Assembly (NCBI RefSeq): GCF_900182985.1
Contig: NZ_FXUY01000001.1
Coordinates: 372,001-436,000 of the forward strand
DNA: 64,000 bases
From: Pseudomonas helmanticensis
Lineage (GTDB): Bacteria; Pseudomonadota; Gammaproteobacteria; Pseudomonadales; Pseudomonadaceae
Reading direction: 5' to 3'
The translations under genes were made by a program, and so were the position numbers. Below are positions 16,458 through 24,531 of the stretch, piece by piece. The notes under the pieces were generated by a model, which saw only the letters and a program-made list of their open reading frames with translations, was not told the origin of the DNA and searched no databases. Position 1 is the first letter of the stretch, and each line of letters opens with the position of its first letter.

Positions 16458-17301
16458 GGGGGACGTTCAGGTGGTGGGCGAGCAGGGGCAAAAGTTGTTC
16501 GCAGGAGGCCTCGATTTTCAGGTCGAGCAGCGCATCCGCGCGGGTCTTGCCGAGGTTGATCGCGATCAACGGTTTGCCGCGATCGGCAATCACCCGGCAC
16601 AGGCGAAATGCTGAATACGCCATCAACGACGAGCCGACCACCAGCATCCCGGCGGCATTCTCGGCCGCAGCCATTGCCCGGGCGGCGGTGGGCTGCGCGA
16701 CGTTTTCGCCGAAAAACACCACATCCGGTTTCATCCGCTCTCCCGCGCAATAGGGGCAGTGCGGCACTTGAAACCGCGCCTCAAAGGCCGGATCGAGCAA
16801 CGTATCGCCATCCGGCGCCTGCACGGCATCGACCCCCGCCAGATAGGGATTGTGCATTTCCATCAAGCGTTGAATCGAATCGCGCTCACTGCGTTGACCG
16901 CAATCCAGGCATACCACCCGGTGCAGGCTGCCGTGCAATTCGATCACGTCATGGCTGCCGGCCTGATCGTGCAAGGTGTCGACGTTCTGCGTGATCAAGG
17001 CGCGCAGCAAGCCATGTCGCTGCAAACCGGCCAGCGCTTCGTGCGCCGCATTCGGTTGCGCCTGGCGCACCCGTGGCCAGCCGAGCATCGCCCGCGCCCA
17101 GTAGCGGCGGCGCGATTCGGCGGCAGCGAGGAACTCCTGATACATCATCGGTTGGCGACCACGGCGCACGCCGTCGCTGTCGCGGTAATCAGGTATGCCG
17201 GAGGGCGTGCTGATGCCGGCGCCGGTCAGCACGATGAAATCGCCATCGGCCATCGCCTGTTGCAACGTGTCGAGGTGTTTGCGGGTCGGGCTGTCGAGCA
17301 T
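16453..17301 (-). CDS. sirtuin-family NAD-dependent protein deacylase
   Basis: 282 residues. NAD-binding GAGIST (27-32) and PSGIPDYR, then TQNVDTLHDQAG (104-115), catalytic His123 in ELHG, and two zinc pairs C131xxC134 and C182xxC185. The VVFFGENV and VGSSL motifs complete the Sir2 fold. It removes acyl groups from lysine using NAD+. The C-terminus NVPL-stop is encoded by the junction with a REP element, so the last residues may differ from relatives. Neighbours give no hint of a specific target. Confidence 0.92.
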   Translation of the reverse strand: MLDSPTRKHLDTLQQAMADGDFIVLTGAGISTPSGIPDYRDSDGVRRGRQPMMYQEFLAAAESRRRYWARAMLGWPRVRQAQPNAAHEALAGLQRHGLLRALITQNVDTLHDQAGSHDVIELHGSLHRVVCLDCGQRSERDSIQRLMEMHNPYLAGVDAVQAPDGDTLLDPAFEARFQVPHCPYCAGERMKPDVVFFGENVAQPTAARAMAAAENAAGMLVVGSSLMAYSAFRLCRVIADRGKPLIAINLGKTRADALLDLKIEASCEQLLPLLAHHLNVPL

Positions 17302-17345
17302 GGTCAGCGCTCCGGGGGCGGGATGCCATGCAGATTAGCACTGAC

Positions 17346-17442
17346 CCTGTGGCGAGGGGGCTTGCCCCCGTTGGGTTGCGTAGCGTCCCCAAGTCAGGGG
17401 CCTGCTTTGCAGTCCAACGGGGGCAAGCCCCCTCGCCACAGG
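17346..17442. repeat. inverted repeat, third family (CTGTGGCGAGGGGGCTTGCC type)
   Basis: Arms CTGTGGCGAGGGGGCTTGCC and its exact complement at 17422-17442, each with an inner GGGGGCTTGCCCCC hairpin. It lies between the sirtuin start and the methyltransferase stop. Confidence 0.9.
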
Positions 17443-17534
17443 TTTTTTTGCAGGGCCAAAGGTCTTGCAAAACCACAGGCTTTTGCAGAGTCACTGGTTT
17501 TGCAAGACCATGCAAAGCCTCAGGTTTATGCAGG
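17443..17534. repeat. short degenerate tandem array of TTGCA-containing units
   Basis: Seven TGCA cores recur every 11-17 bases in about 90 bp (TTTGCAGGGCC, CTTGCAAAACC, TTTTGCAGAGT, TTTTGCAAGACC, ATGCAAAGCC, TATGCAGGCC). The array ends at the methyltransferase stop and may have grown by slippage. No protein or known site explains it. Confidence 0.6.
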
Positions 17535-17535
17535 C

Positions 17536-18582
17536 CTACTTGCGTGCCTCCAGTATCAGGTTGAACGGCGTTTGCGCCGCGCGGCGGAATGTTTTGAAGC
17601 CGGCCTCGTTGAAAACTTTGCGCAGGCGCATTTCCCCGGCCTGCGCACCGAGGCCCAGGCCGACTTCCTGTGACAGCGAATTCGGCGTGCAGATGAACGT
17701 CGACGCGGCATAAAACAGGCGTCCGACCGGGGTGATGTTGTCGTCCAGTTTATCGTTGGCGAATGGCTCGACCAGCAACACGGTGCCGTCATCCTTCAAC
17801 GAGTCGAAGGCATGTCGCGCGGCACCGATCGGGTCGCCCATGTCGTGCAGGCAATCGAAATAGCAGATCAGGTCATAGTCATCGCCCGGATAATTTTTCG
17901 CTGTGCCCTGGAAGAATTCCGCCCGGCTGCTGACGCCGCCTTCTTCCGCGCGCTGGGTGGCGACGGTGATCGACGGCGCGTGATAATCGAAGCCAACAAA
18001 GCGCGAGTTGGGGAACGCCTGCGCCATGATCACGGTCGAGGCGCCATGGCCGCAGCCAATGTCGGCGACTTTGGCACCTTTTCCGAGTTTGTCGACGACG
18101 CCCTCCAGCGCCGGCAGCCATTCGGCGATCAGGTGACCTTTGTAGCCCGGACGGAAAAACCGTTCGGTGCCGCTAAACATGCACGGATGGTGATCGCCCC
18201 AGGGCAGGGCGCCGTTGCCGCGCATGGCTTTGACCAGTTTGTCCTTGTCATGGAAAAACGACGCCACCACGCCCAGCCCGCCGGCGACGTACACCGGTGA
18301 ATCTTCCACGGCCAGCGCCAGTGCCTGTTCTTCCGGCAAGCGAAACTGGCCGTCGCGGTGCTCCATGTAGCCGGAGGCGGCGTGCGCGCTGAGCCACTCG
18401 CGTACCAGCCGTGGGTTGCAGGTGGTTTTTGCCGCGAGGGCTTCGGGGCTGATCAACTGACTGTCGGCCATCGCCCTGTACAGTCCGAGTTCCTCGCCAA
18501 CAATGACATTGGCGAGCATCGCCGCACCGCCCATGTCGTTGACCAGTTTGCCCATGAATTGGTTGAGTTTGAGTTCGTCCAT
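17536..18582 (-). CDS. winged-helix/SAM-dependent methyltransferase (Rv2258c-like)
   Basis: 348 residues in two parts. Residues 1-100 form a dimerisation/winged-helix domain ([50 protein letters not shown]). Residues 170-340 hold the methyltransferase with motif [24 protein letters not shown], and a [15 protein letters not shown] post-II motif. This matches small-molecule methyltransferases of the Rv2258c type found singly in many bacteria; the substrate is unknown. Start ATG 18582 is preceded by an AGGAGCATCATC-type ribosome-binding site. Confidence 0.85.
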   Translation of the reverse strand: MDELKLNQFMGKLVNDMGGAAMLANVIVGEELGLYRAMADSQLISPEALAAKTTCNPRLVREWLSAHAASGYMEHRDGQFRLPEEQALALAVEDSPVYVAGGLGVVASFFHDKDKLVKAMRGNGALPWGDHHPCMFSGTERFFRPGYKGHLIAEWLPALEGVVDKLGKGAKVADIGCGHGASTVIMAQAFPNSRFVGFDYHAPSITVATQRAEEGGVSSRAEFFQGTAKNYPGDDYDLICYFDCLHDMGDPIGAARHAFDSLKDDGTVLLVEPFANDKLDDNITPVGRLFYAASTFICTPNSLSQEVGLGLGAQAGEMRLRKVFNEAGFKTFRRAAQTPFNLILEARK

Positions 18583-18844
18583 GATGATGCTCCTGTGCCT
18601 GGATCACGATCCAGAGGTCTTGCTTATCCCAGGCATACACCTCTGGGGTGTGGTCGTCTTGGATTCGAGCGAAAGCCGCGTCCTGCGTGCCATCGCCCCG
18701 GTTGTCCTGTGTGTGAACAGGGTACTCAGGAGTTTAGTCGCCCGGGGCAATTCGGGGGCATTTCAAGTGCGCAGTTTGCACTTCCTCTCTAATGGTCACG
18801 CCGCCCGTTGGAGCACCACTATAAGAGGCACATTTGTCCGTCCG

Positions 18845-18885
18845 ATACTGTCAACTTTGACAGGTATTAAAAGGTGGCTTTTTAT
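18845..18885 (+). promoter_or_regulatory. sigma70-like promoter overlapped by CTGTCA-N4-TGACAG operator
   Basis: A TTGACA -35 box (18857-18862), exactly 17 bp, and a TTTTAT -10 box (18880-18885). The -35 is the right half of a 16-bp palindrome CTGTCA-ACTT-TGACAG (18848-18863), flanked by ATA on the left and GTAT on the right. A protein bound here would block RNA polymerase. Confidence 0.6.
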
Positions 18886-18915
18886 CGCGTTTGCGCTAAA
18901 TGGCGTCAGCGCCGT

Positions 18916-18948
18916 GTATCTCCGTGTATATCCATGGGCGGGGGATAC
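18916..18948 (+). promoter_or_regulatory. GTATC-type regulator site upstream of the MNIO operon
   Basis: GTATC (18916), five bases, GTATA (18926), then N13 and GATAC (18944). The same elements with identical spacing occur upstream of the dipZ operon at 22901-22933, next to a two-component system. Confidence 0.6.
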
Positions 18949-19036
18949 GCAATGTGGCAAAAGTCGGTGGGCTGGACACAGCTCCGATACAGCCAGCATT
19001 TCTACTGTCGGGGTCAGCCATTACTCGAGGTGCCCC

Positions 19037-19876
19037 ATGTCAAACTTCAAAACATCAATGCACTCATGCGTCGGACTCGGTCTGCGCCGTGGCCTGCTCA
19101 AGGATCTGCAAGCCGCCAGCGCAGGTGATTTCGACTTCCTTGAAGTTGCCCCGGAAAACTGGATCGGTGTCGGCGGTGCCCACGGTGCGGCTTTGCGCGA
19201 GTTGGCCGAGCGTTATCCGTTGTCCTGCCACGGCTTGTCGCTGTCGCTTGGCGGCTCGGCGCCGCTGGATGTTGGATTCCTTCAGGAAGTCCGCGCGTTT
19301 CTCGATCATTATCACGTGCCGCTGTACAGCGAACATCTGAGTTATTGCAGCGATGACGGTCATCTTTATGATCTGCTGCCGTTGCCATTCACCGAAGAAG
19401 CCGTGCACCACGTCGCGGCGCGGATTCGTCAGGCTCAGGATATTCTCGGCCGGCGTCTGGCGGTGGAAAACGTCTCCTATTACGCCGCTCCGCGCCAGGA
19501 CATGGACGAAGTGGTGTTCACCAATGCGGTGTTGCGCGAGGCCGATTGCGACCTGCTGCTGGACGTCAACAACGTCTACGTCAACTCGATCAATCACGGT
19601 TTCGATCCGCTGACATTTCTCGCCGGGATCGAGCGCGGCAGGGTGGTCGGCATGCACGTCGCCGGGCACTTCGATGAGTCCGCGACGCTGAAAATCGACA
19701 CCCACGGTGCTGCGGTGAAACCTGTGGTTTGGGCGTTGCTGGCCGAGGCGTATAGACGTTTTGGTACGCAGCAGACCTTGTTGGAACGGGATTTCAACTT
19801 TCCGGCATTTACCGAGCTCGTCGCAGAACTGCAGACCATCCGCCAACTGCAATCCCGGGAGGCCAGCCATGGCTAA
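19037..19876 (+). CDS. MNIO-family multinuclear iron oxidase (DUF692, BufB/TglH type)
   Basis: 279 residues, a TIM-barrel of the DUF692 family. The expected metal-ligand motifs appear in order: [10 protein letters not shown] (His near 65), SEHLSY (about 99-103), ENVSYYA (about 144), [13 protein letters not shown] (about 176-188), MHVAGH (about 206-211), DTHG (about 221) and LLERD (about 249). Family members use an iron cluster to modify cysteines of small precursor peptides. ATG 19037 has a GAGGTG site; the frame stays open further upstream but crosses the promoter. The next gene is the DUF2063 partner with an 8-bp overlap. No DUF2282 precursor gene is adjacent. Confidence 0.9.
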   Translation: MSNFKTSMHSCVGLGLRRGLLKDLQAASAGDFDFLEVAPENWIGVGGAHGAALRELAERYPLSCHGLSLSLGGSAPLDVGFLQEVRAFLDHYHVPLYSEHLSYCSDDGHLYDLLPLPFTEEAVHHVAARIRQAQDILGRRLAVENVSYYAAPRQDMDEVVFTNAVLREADCDLLLDVNNVYVNSINHGFDPLTFLAGIERGRVVGMHVAGHFDESATLKIDTHGAAVKPVVWALLAEAYRRFGTQQTLLERDFNFPAFTELVAELQTIRQLQSREASHG

Positions 19877-20621
19877 CCTCTTGCAGCAACAACAGGCGCT
19901 GACCCGATATCTGCGCGATCCTGACAACCAGTCCCCGCCGGCCGGGATGAACATGGCGCGGGTCAATGTCTATCGCGATCTGCTGTTGAATAACGTTTCG
20001 GCGTTGTTGAGTCCGACCTTTCCGGTGCTGATACGGATCATCGGTGCGGCACGCTGGCAAACGCTGGTGCGCGGGTTTCTGCGCGACTACCGCGCACAGA
20101 CGCCCAAGTTTGCCGAGATCGCCGAAGAGTTTGTCGGTTTTCTCGCCAGCGCACTCGAGATCTTGCGCACGGGCGAATGGCCGGCATTTGTGCTGGAGCT
20201 GGCACATTACGAATGGGTGGAAATGGCCTTGCAGCAGGCCGACGCTAAACCATTACCGGTAGGCGACCCGGAATTTTTACTTCAGCGGCCATTGCAGGTT
20301 TCGGCGCTGGCCTGGCCATTGGCTTATGCATGGCCGGTGCAGCTGCTGTCGCCGGATTATCAGCCGTCGATTGCGCCACCACAGCCGACGCTGATTCTGG
20401 TGCGGCGAACGGCTGATTTCAGTGTGCAGTTTTCCGAACTCAGCCCGTTGGCCTGGCGCTTGTTGCAGCGCATCACCGAGTTTGCGTCTCTGACCGGGCG
20501 TGAGCAGTTGCAGGGAATGGCCGAGGAGGCTGGCGAGGTCGGCAACACCTCGTTCATCGACGCTGGCCTGGCGTTATTACAGCAGCTGCAAGCAGATCAG
20601 GTCATCGGCCTGGCAACCTGA
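19869..20621 (+). CDS. DUF2063 partner protein (BufC/TglI type)
   Basis: 250 residues. The N-terminal 100 residues match the DUF2063 putative DNA-binding domain ([56 protein letters not shown]); the C-terminal half is a small alpha/beta domain. In MNIO systems this partner recognises the precursor peptide's leader and presents it to the oxidase. It overlaps the MNIO gene by 8 bp and so is translationally coupled. It ends just before a REP pair. The usual precursor (BufA) and DoxX-like BufD are absent from both sides. Confidence 0.88.
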   Translation: MANLLQQQQALTRYLRDPDNQSPPAGMNMARVNVYRDLLLNNVSALLSPTFPVLIRIIGAARWQTLVRGFLRDYRAQTPKFAEIAEEFVGFLASALEILRTGEWPAFVLELAHYEWVEMALQQADAKPLPVGDPEFLLQRPLQVSALAWPLAYAWPVQLLSPDYQPSIAPPQPTLILVRRTADFSVQFSELSPLAWRLLQRITEFASLTGREQLQGMAEEAGEVGNTSFIDAGLALLQQLQADQVIGLAT

Positions 20622-20625
20622 TCCA

Positions 20626-20716
20626 CTGTAGGAGTGAGCCTGCTCGCGATAGCGTTCCTACAGTCGAATGTATATTGACTGACGGGACGCTATCGCGAGC
20701 AGGGTCACTCCTACAG
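20626..20716. repeat. REP pair, family B, supplying the histidine-kinase stop codon
   Basis: Inverted arms GTAGGAGTGAGCCTGCTCGC and its partner at 20687-20716 (one mismatch, GGGTCACTCC). The TAG stop of the - strand kinase gene (20711-20713) lies in the outer end of the right arm. Confidence 0.93.
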
Positions 20717-22024
20717 GTTTTGCTGCAGCGGCAATTTCAGCTCGGCGCAGAGGCCGCCACCCTGGCGATTGCTCAAGGTCAACGAGCCGCCCAGCGCCAT
20801 CGCCAATTGCTGGGCGATGGCCAGGCCAAGCCCTGTGCCGCCAGTGCTGCGATTGCGCGAATTTTCCACGCGATAGAACGGTTCCATCACTTTTGCCAGT
20901 TGCGTTTCGGCGATGCCCGGGCCGCGATCCATGACGGTAATCGCCAGGCTGCCCTTGTTCGCTTCGACCCAGACTTCGGCGCTGCCGGCGAATTTCAGCG
21001 CGTTGTCGGTGAGATTGACCAACACCCGGCGCAGCGCATGCGGGCGGGTGTCGACCACCACTTCGCTCTTGCCCACCAACTGCACATTCTTGCCCATGTC
21101 CTGATAGTCGAACACCAGACTTTCGAGGAATGAATCCATGTTGGTGCGCCGGCTTTCTTCGGTCGAGCCATGAATGCTGCGGGCATAGGCCACGCCTTCG
21201 CGCACCAGATGCTCCATCTCGCCGAGGTCATTGCACAGTTTGTCTTTTTCCACTGAGTCGTCCATGAACTCGGCGCGCAGTTTCATCCGCGTGATCGGGG
21301 TTTGCAGGTCATGGGAAATCGCTGCCAGCAGTTGCATGCGTTCCTTCAGATACGCGGCGATCCGCGCCTGCATCGCGTTGAACGCACGCGCCGCGTACAC
21401 CACTTCAGTCGGGCCTTGTTCGTGCAGATTGATCGGATGCGCATTGGGGTCGAGGGTTTCCACCGCATTGGCCAGACGCGTGAGCGGACGGATGGCGATG
21501 CGCACCGCCAGCCAGGTGCAGGCAATCATCAACGCCAACTGCCCGAGCAGCACCACCGGCAACCACGGCGACAGCGGCACCATCGCCGGGCGCACATCGA
21601 TGGTCACCGGGCTGCCGTCGCTCAGGCGCAAATGCCCCTGAAAATGTTTTTGCGCGCCGGCAATATCGCTGAAGGTCAGCGGGTATTGCTCACCGATGGC
21701 CTCGGTGATCGAGGTGACGGCAATCGGCACATTGTCTGAGGCAATCGGCGTGCCCGCTTCGCCCTCGCTCAGCAGATAGCCGTAATTGGCCCGCGCCAGA
21801 CGTTGCAGCCAGGCCGGACGCTCTTCGGCGGGCAAACGGTCGAGGATGGCGATCGAGGTCGAAACGTCGGTTTCGAGGTTGCCGAGCATGGTGTTCTTCG
21901 CGCTCTGGTAACGCTCGTAATACTGCGCGCCGAATGACAGCGCCTGGGCGAGGATCAGCCCTATCAGGAAAATCAGCGACAGCCGCGAGGCGAGGGTGCG
22001 CGGCCAGTGCAGGTTCAGCTTCAT
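20711..22024 (-). CDS. sensor histidine kinase of an OmpR-type two-component system
   Basis: 437 residues. Two membrane helices (about 13-33 and 150-172) enclose a periplasmic sensor domain of about 115 residues with no cysteine or His cluster. HAMP follows, then the dimerisation helix with phospho-acceptor His238 (AISHDLQTPITRMK), and an ATPase domain with N box VNLTDNALKFAG, DRGPGI and GTGLGLAI. The start overlaps the regulator stop (ATGA). The pair faces a dipZ operon, as P. aeruginosa DsbRS (copper-responsive, from memory) lies beside dsb genes; the signal here is unproven. The last codons and stop come from a REP element. Confidence 0.88.
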   Translation of the reverse strand: MKLNLHWPRTLASRLSLIFLIGLILAQALSFGAQYYERYQSAKNTMLGNLETDVSTSIAILDRLPAEERPAWLQRLARANYGYLLSEGEAGTPIASDNVPIAVTSITEAIGEQYPLTFSDIAGAQKHFQGHLRLSDGSPVTIDVRPAMVPLSPWLPVVLLGQLALMIACTWLAVRIAIRPLTRLANAVETLDPNAHPINLHEQGPTEVVYAARAFNAMQARIAAYLKERMQLLAAISHDLQTPITRMKLRAEFMDDSVEKDKLCNDLGEMEHLVREGVAYARSIHGSTEESRRTNMDSFLESLVFDYQDMGKNVQLVGKSEVVVDTRPHALRRVLVNLTDNALKFAGSAEVWVEANKGSLAITVMDRGPGIAETQLAKVMEPFYRVENSRNRSTGGTGLGLAIAQQLAMALGGSLTLSNRQGGGLCAELKLPLQQNL

Positions 22025-22761
22025 GCCGGGGCACCGAGGATCTCGACCGGCAGCGAAAACACATAACCTTCGCTGCGCACGGTCTTGATATAGGCCGGCT
22101 CGCGCGCATCGTCGAGCAGACGCTGACGCAAGCGGCTGACCAGCAAATCGATCGAGCGGTCGAACAGGTCGGCGTCGCGGCCCTGGGTCAGGTTGAGCAA
22201 CTGATCGCGGCTGAGCACACGTTGCGGATGATCGAGAAACACCCGCAGCAAACGGTATTCGGCGCCACTCAGCGCGACCATGGTGCCGTCCTTGTCGAGC
22301 AAATGGCGCGCCGAGGTGTCCAGTTGCCAACGACCGAACGCCAGTAACCGCCCGGCTTCGGTAACCACCAGATTGGGCGGCAGCATGCGCGTGCGCCGAA
22401 GCACAGCGTTGATCCGCGCGAGCAGTTCACGGGCGGCGAAGGGTTTGGTCAGATAGTCATCGGCGCCCATTTCCAGACCGATGATGCGATCGGTTTCATC
22501 GTTGCGCGCGGTCAGCATCAGCACTGGCGTGGCTTTGTGTTTGCCCACGCGCAATTCCCGGCACAGCTGCAGGCCATCGTCGCCCGGCATCATGATGTCG
22601 AGGACGATCAGGTCGACGGTATTGGCTTCGAGAAAACTGCGCATCTGTCGGCCATCGGCGACCACCGTGGTGCGCAGGCCGTTTTTCTTCAGGTAGTTGC
22701 CGACCAGCTCGCGGATCTCGCGGTCGTCGTCAACGATGAGAATGTGATCGACATGTTCCAT
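22021..22761 (-). CDS. OmpR/PhoB-family response regulator
   Basis: 246 residues: receiver domain with acidic pocket VDDD (about 10-13), phospho-acceptor Asp55 in VLDIMMPG, Thr and Lys conserved at LTAR and YLTKPF; then a winged-helix effector domain (LSGAEYRLLRVFLDHPQRVLSRDQLL ... VSRLRQRLLDDAREP). It is cotranscribed with the kinase by a 4-bp overlap. The divergent 295-bp spacer to the small peptide/dipZ genes holds two GTATC-N13-GATAC sites, and a third lies before the MNIO gene. These are the best candidates for its binding sites, including autoregulation. Confidence 0.88.
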   Translation of the reverse strand: MEHVDHILIVDDDREIRELVGNYLKKNGLRTTVVADGRQMRSFLEANTVDLIVLDIMMPGDDGLQLCRELRVGKHKATPVLMLTARNDETDRIIGLEMGADDYLTKPFAARELLARINAVLRRTRMLPPNLVVTEAGRLLAFGRWQLDTSARHLLDKDGTMVALSGAEYRLLRVFLDHPQRVLSRDQLLNLTQGRDADLFDRSIDLLVSRLRQRLLDDAREPAYIKTVRSEGYVFSLPVEILGAPA

Positions 22762-22840
22762 CGCCCAGAACCTCTATCAAAGGGAATGCCGTGCAGTCTA
22801 CCGAGCCTTTGCCGGCGCGCCTGCCTGCCTTTGTATTGCA

Positions 22841-22867
22841 GTGTATCTGCGGTGACAACCGATACAC
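22841..22867. promoter_or_regulatory. regulator site 1: GTGTATC-N13-GATACAC
   Basis: Perfect 7-bp inverted arms with a 13-bp spacer, centred at 22854. The spacing of the GTATC and GATAC halves (18 bp start to start) equals that at 22911/22929 and 18926/18944. Confidence 0.65.
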
Positions 22868-22900
22868 GGAAACGCAAATACCTGGTTTTTTCAGGGTTCT

Positions 22901-22941
22901 GTATCGCTGTGTATCCCCGCTCGGCATGGATACACAGCGAT
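22901..22941. promoter_or_regulatory. regulator site 2: long palindrome with GTATC repeats
   Basis: Perfect 14-bp arms ATCGCTGTGTATCC / GGATACACAGCGAT around an 11-bp spacer. A direct GTATC repeat 10 bp apart (22901 and 22911) suits tandem binding by an OmpR-family protein. It lies about 116 bp before the small peptide gene. Confidence 0.7.
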
Positions 22942-23056
22942 TTACCCGCGCCGTTTGCCGACACATCCGTGATACCTCGCGGGCTTCAAATGAGCGCCAT
23001 CGAGGCCTCCACCGAGCGCCTCGACTCAACTCCACTGAAGCCTTGAGGAAAACGCC

Positions 23057-23263
23057 ATGAACAAACTCTCACGTTTATTGACCGCCAGCGCTTTTGCCTG
23101 CGCCGGTTTTGCCGCCCATGCCAACGCTGCGGTTGAACAGCATAGCTGCCACAGCGGCAGCTGCTTTCAACTGACGCCGCTGGTCAATGCTGATGACCTG
23201 GTTGTCGAAAACGGCGCAAGCCGCACGCCGCAGAGCCTTTGGCTGGAAAGCCAGAACGCTTGA
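23057..23263 (+). CDS. small exported peptide with CHSGSC motif
   Basis: 68 residues. A signal peptide (about 1-24, cleavage near AHANA) leaves a mature peptide of about 44 residues beginning VEQHSCHSGSCFQ: two cysteines spaced CxxxxC next to two histidines, a plausible metal- or thiol-active motif. I do not recognise the family. The gene is 48 bp before dipZ and shares its control region, so it may be a substrate or partner of the DipZ redox pathway. Whether it could be a precursor for the MNIO enzyme 3 kb away is speculation; it is not a DUF2282 protein. Confidence 0.7.
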   Translation: MNKLSRLLTASAFACAGFAAHANAAVEQHSCHSGSCFQLTPLVNADDLVVENGASRTPQSLWLESQNA

Positions 23264-23311
23264 AGCCCTGGCCTCAGTCAGACCGTGCCCATTCACCTTG
23301 AGTGATCGACC

Positions 23312-24523
23312 ATGTACCTCATCGCATTTCTCGGCGGTCTGCTGACCGTCCTCAGTCCCTGCATCCTGCCGGTGGTGCCGTTCCTGTTTGCCGGCGCCAA
23401 TCGCAAGCGCTCGGCGATCCTGCTGACCTTGGCCGGCATGGCCCTGACTTTTGCCCTGATTTCCAGCCTGGCCGTGGTCAGCAGCGAGTGGGTGATTCAG
23501 GCCAGCAACAGCAGTCGTCACCTCGCGTTGATCGTAATGATGTTGTTTGCCTTGTCGTTGATTTCCGCACGCATCGGTGACTGGTTGACGCGGCCGTTTG
23601 TGGCGCTCGGCAACTGTCTCGATGCAGACACGCGCAAAAACGCCGGGCCGCTGACATCGCTCCTGCTCGGCGTCGCCACCGGTCTGCTGTGGGCGCCCTG
23701 CGCCGGGCCGATTCTCGGTGTGATCCTGACTGGCGCGATGGTGCATGGCGCCAATGCGCACACCAGCCTGTTGTTGCTGGCTTATGGCGCGGGCAGCGCC
23801 TTGTCGTTGGCAACGCTGATTTTTGCCGGTCGCGGCCTGGTCAATCGGCTCAAACCGTCGATCCCGCTTACCGGTTGGTTGCGGCGCGGAGCCGGTGTTG
23901 CAGTGCTTGCTGCAGCAGTGCTGATTGCCACGGGAGCGGACAAAACCCTGCTTGCCGGCACCTCTTCGACAGGCGTCGCGACGGTCGAGAGCAGCGTGCT
24001 GGAAAACCTGCCGAAAGCGCTCGACTACTTCATCAGCAAAGTGAAGGCCGATTCCATGCCGCACGCAAGCAAGGGGGGGATGCCGCCGCTGTCCGGTGCT
24101 GTGCAATGGCTCAATTCGCCCGAACCGAGCGCGCAATCGCTGCGCGGCAAAGTGGTGCTGGTGGATTTTTGGACCTACGACTGCATCAACTGCCAGCACA
24201 CGCTGCCGTATGTCAAAGACTGGGCGCAGAAGTACCAGAAGGATGGCCTGGTGGTCATCGGCGTGCACACCCCGGAGTACGGCTACGAGCGGATCATCGA
24301 CAACGTCAGGGATCAGGTCGCGAAACTCGGCATCACCTACCCGGTGGCGATCGATAACAACTACGCGATCTGGCGCAGCTTCGACAACCAGTACTGGCCG
24401 GCGCATTACCTGATTGATGCCAAGGGGCAGGTGCGCTACAGCCACTTCGGCGAGGGACGTTATGCAGAGCAGGAACAAATGATCAGGCAACTGCTGCAAG
24501 AGGCCAAAGCACCATCCGCCTGA
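23312..24523 (+). CDS. dipZ: DipZ, CcdA-thioredoxin fusion for periplasmic thiol reduction
   Basis: 403 residues. Residues 1-215 form a CcdA-type membrane domain with about six helices and the redox pair Cys17 (SPCILP) and Cys130 (APCAGP). Residues 260-400 form a periplasmic TlpA/thioredoxin-like domain with a C291-I-N-C294 active site (FWTYDCINCQHTLPY). Such proteins carry electrons from cytoplasmic thioredoxin to periplasmic thiols. It lies downstream of the small Cys peptide and divergent from the two-component system. The C-terminal carbohydrate-like module of some DipZ proteins is absent. Confidence 0.9.
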   Translation: MYLIAFLGGLLTVLSPCILPVVPFLFAGANRKRSAILLTLAGMALTFALISSLAVVSSEWVIQASNSSRHLALIVMMLFALSLISARIGDWLTRPFVALGNCLDADTRKNAGPLTSLLLGVATGLLWAPCAGPILGVILTGAMVHGANAHTSLLLLAYGAGSALSLATLIFAGRGLVNRLKPSIPLTGWLRRGAGVAVLAAAVLIATGADKTLLAGTSSTGVATVESSVLENLPKALDYFISKVKADSMPHASKGGMPPLSGAVQWLNSPEPSAQSLRGKVVLVDFWTYDCINCQHTLPYVKDWAQKYQKDGLVVIGVHTPEYGYERIIDNVRDQVAKLGITYPVAIDNNYAIWRSFDNQYWPAHYLIDAKGQVRYSHFGEGRYAEQEQMIRQLLQEAKAPSA

Positions 24524-24531
24524 TCAAAAGC

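Larger units (their letters stand above)
18583..19036. promoter_or_regulatory. control region of the MNIO (DUF692) operon
   Basis: 454 bp without a convincing gene on either strand; open frames here lack a ribosome-binding site and read through the promoter. It holds a sigma70-like promoter overlapped by a palindrome (18845-18885) and, further downstream, a GTATC-type site (18916-18948) shared with the dipZ region. Confidence 0.65.
22762..23056. promoter_or_regulatory. divergent control region between the two-component system and the peptide/dipZ operon
   Basis: 295 bp with two inverted sites (22841-22867 and 22901-22941) that share GTATC-N13-GATAC. A further lone GATAC lies near 22980. No gene is supported inside. 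Promoters for both directions must lie here. Confidence 0.7.

Noticed and set aside
18874..19128. Short open frame upstream of the MNIO gene as a precursor peptide
   Set aside because: No ATG with a ribosome-binding site, no signal peptide, and it overlaps the MNIO gene in another frame; its cysteines are not in a repeated pattern.
23057..23263. The small Cys peptide as a DUF2282 (BufA) precursor
   Set aside because: It is exported and has Cys, but the sequence does not match DUF2282 and it has only two mature cysteines. It is kept only as a speculative substrate.
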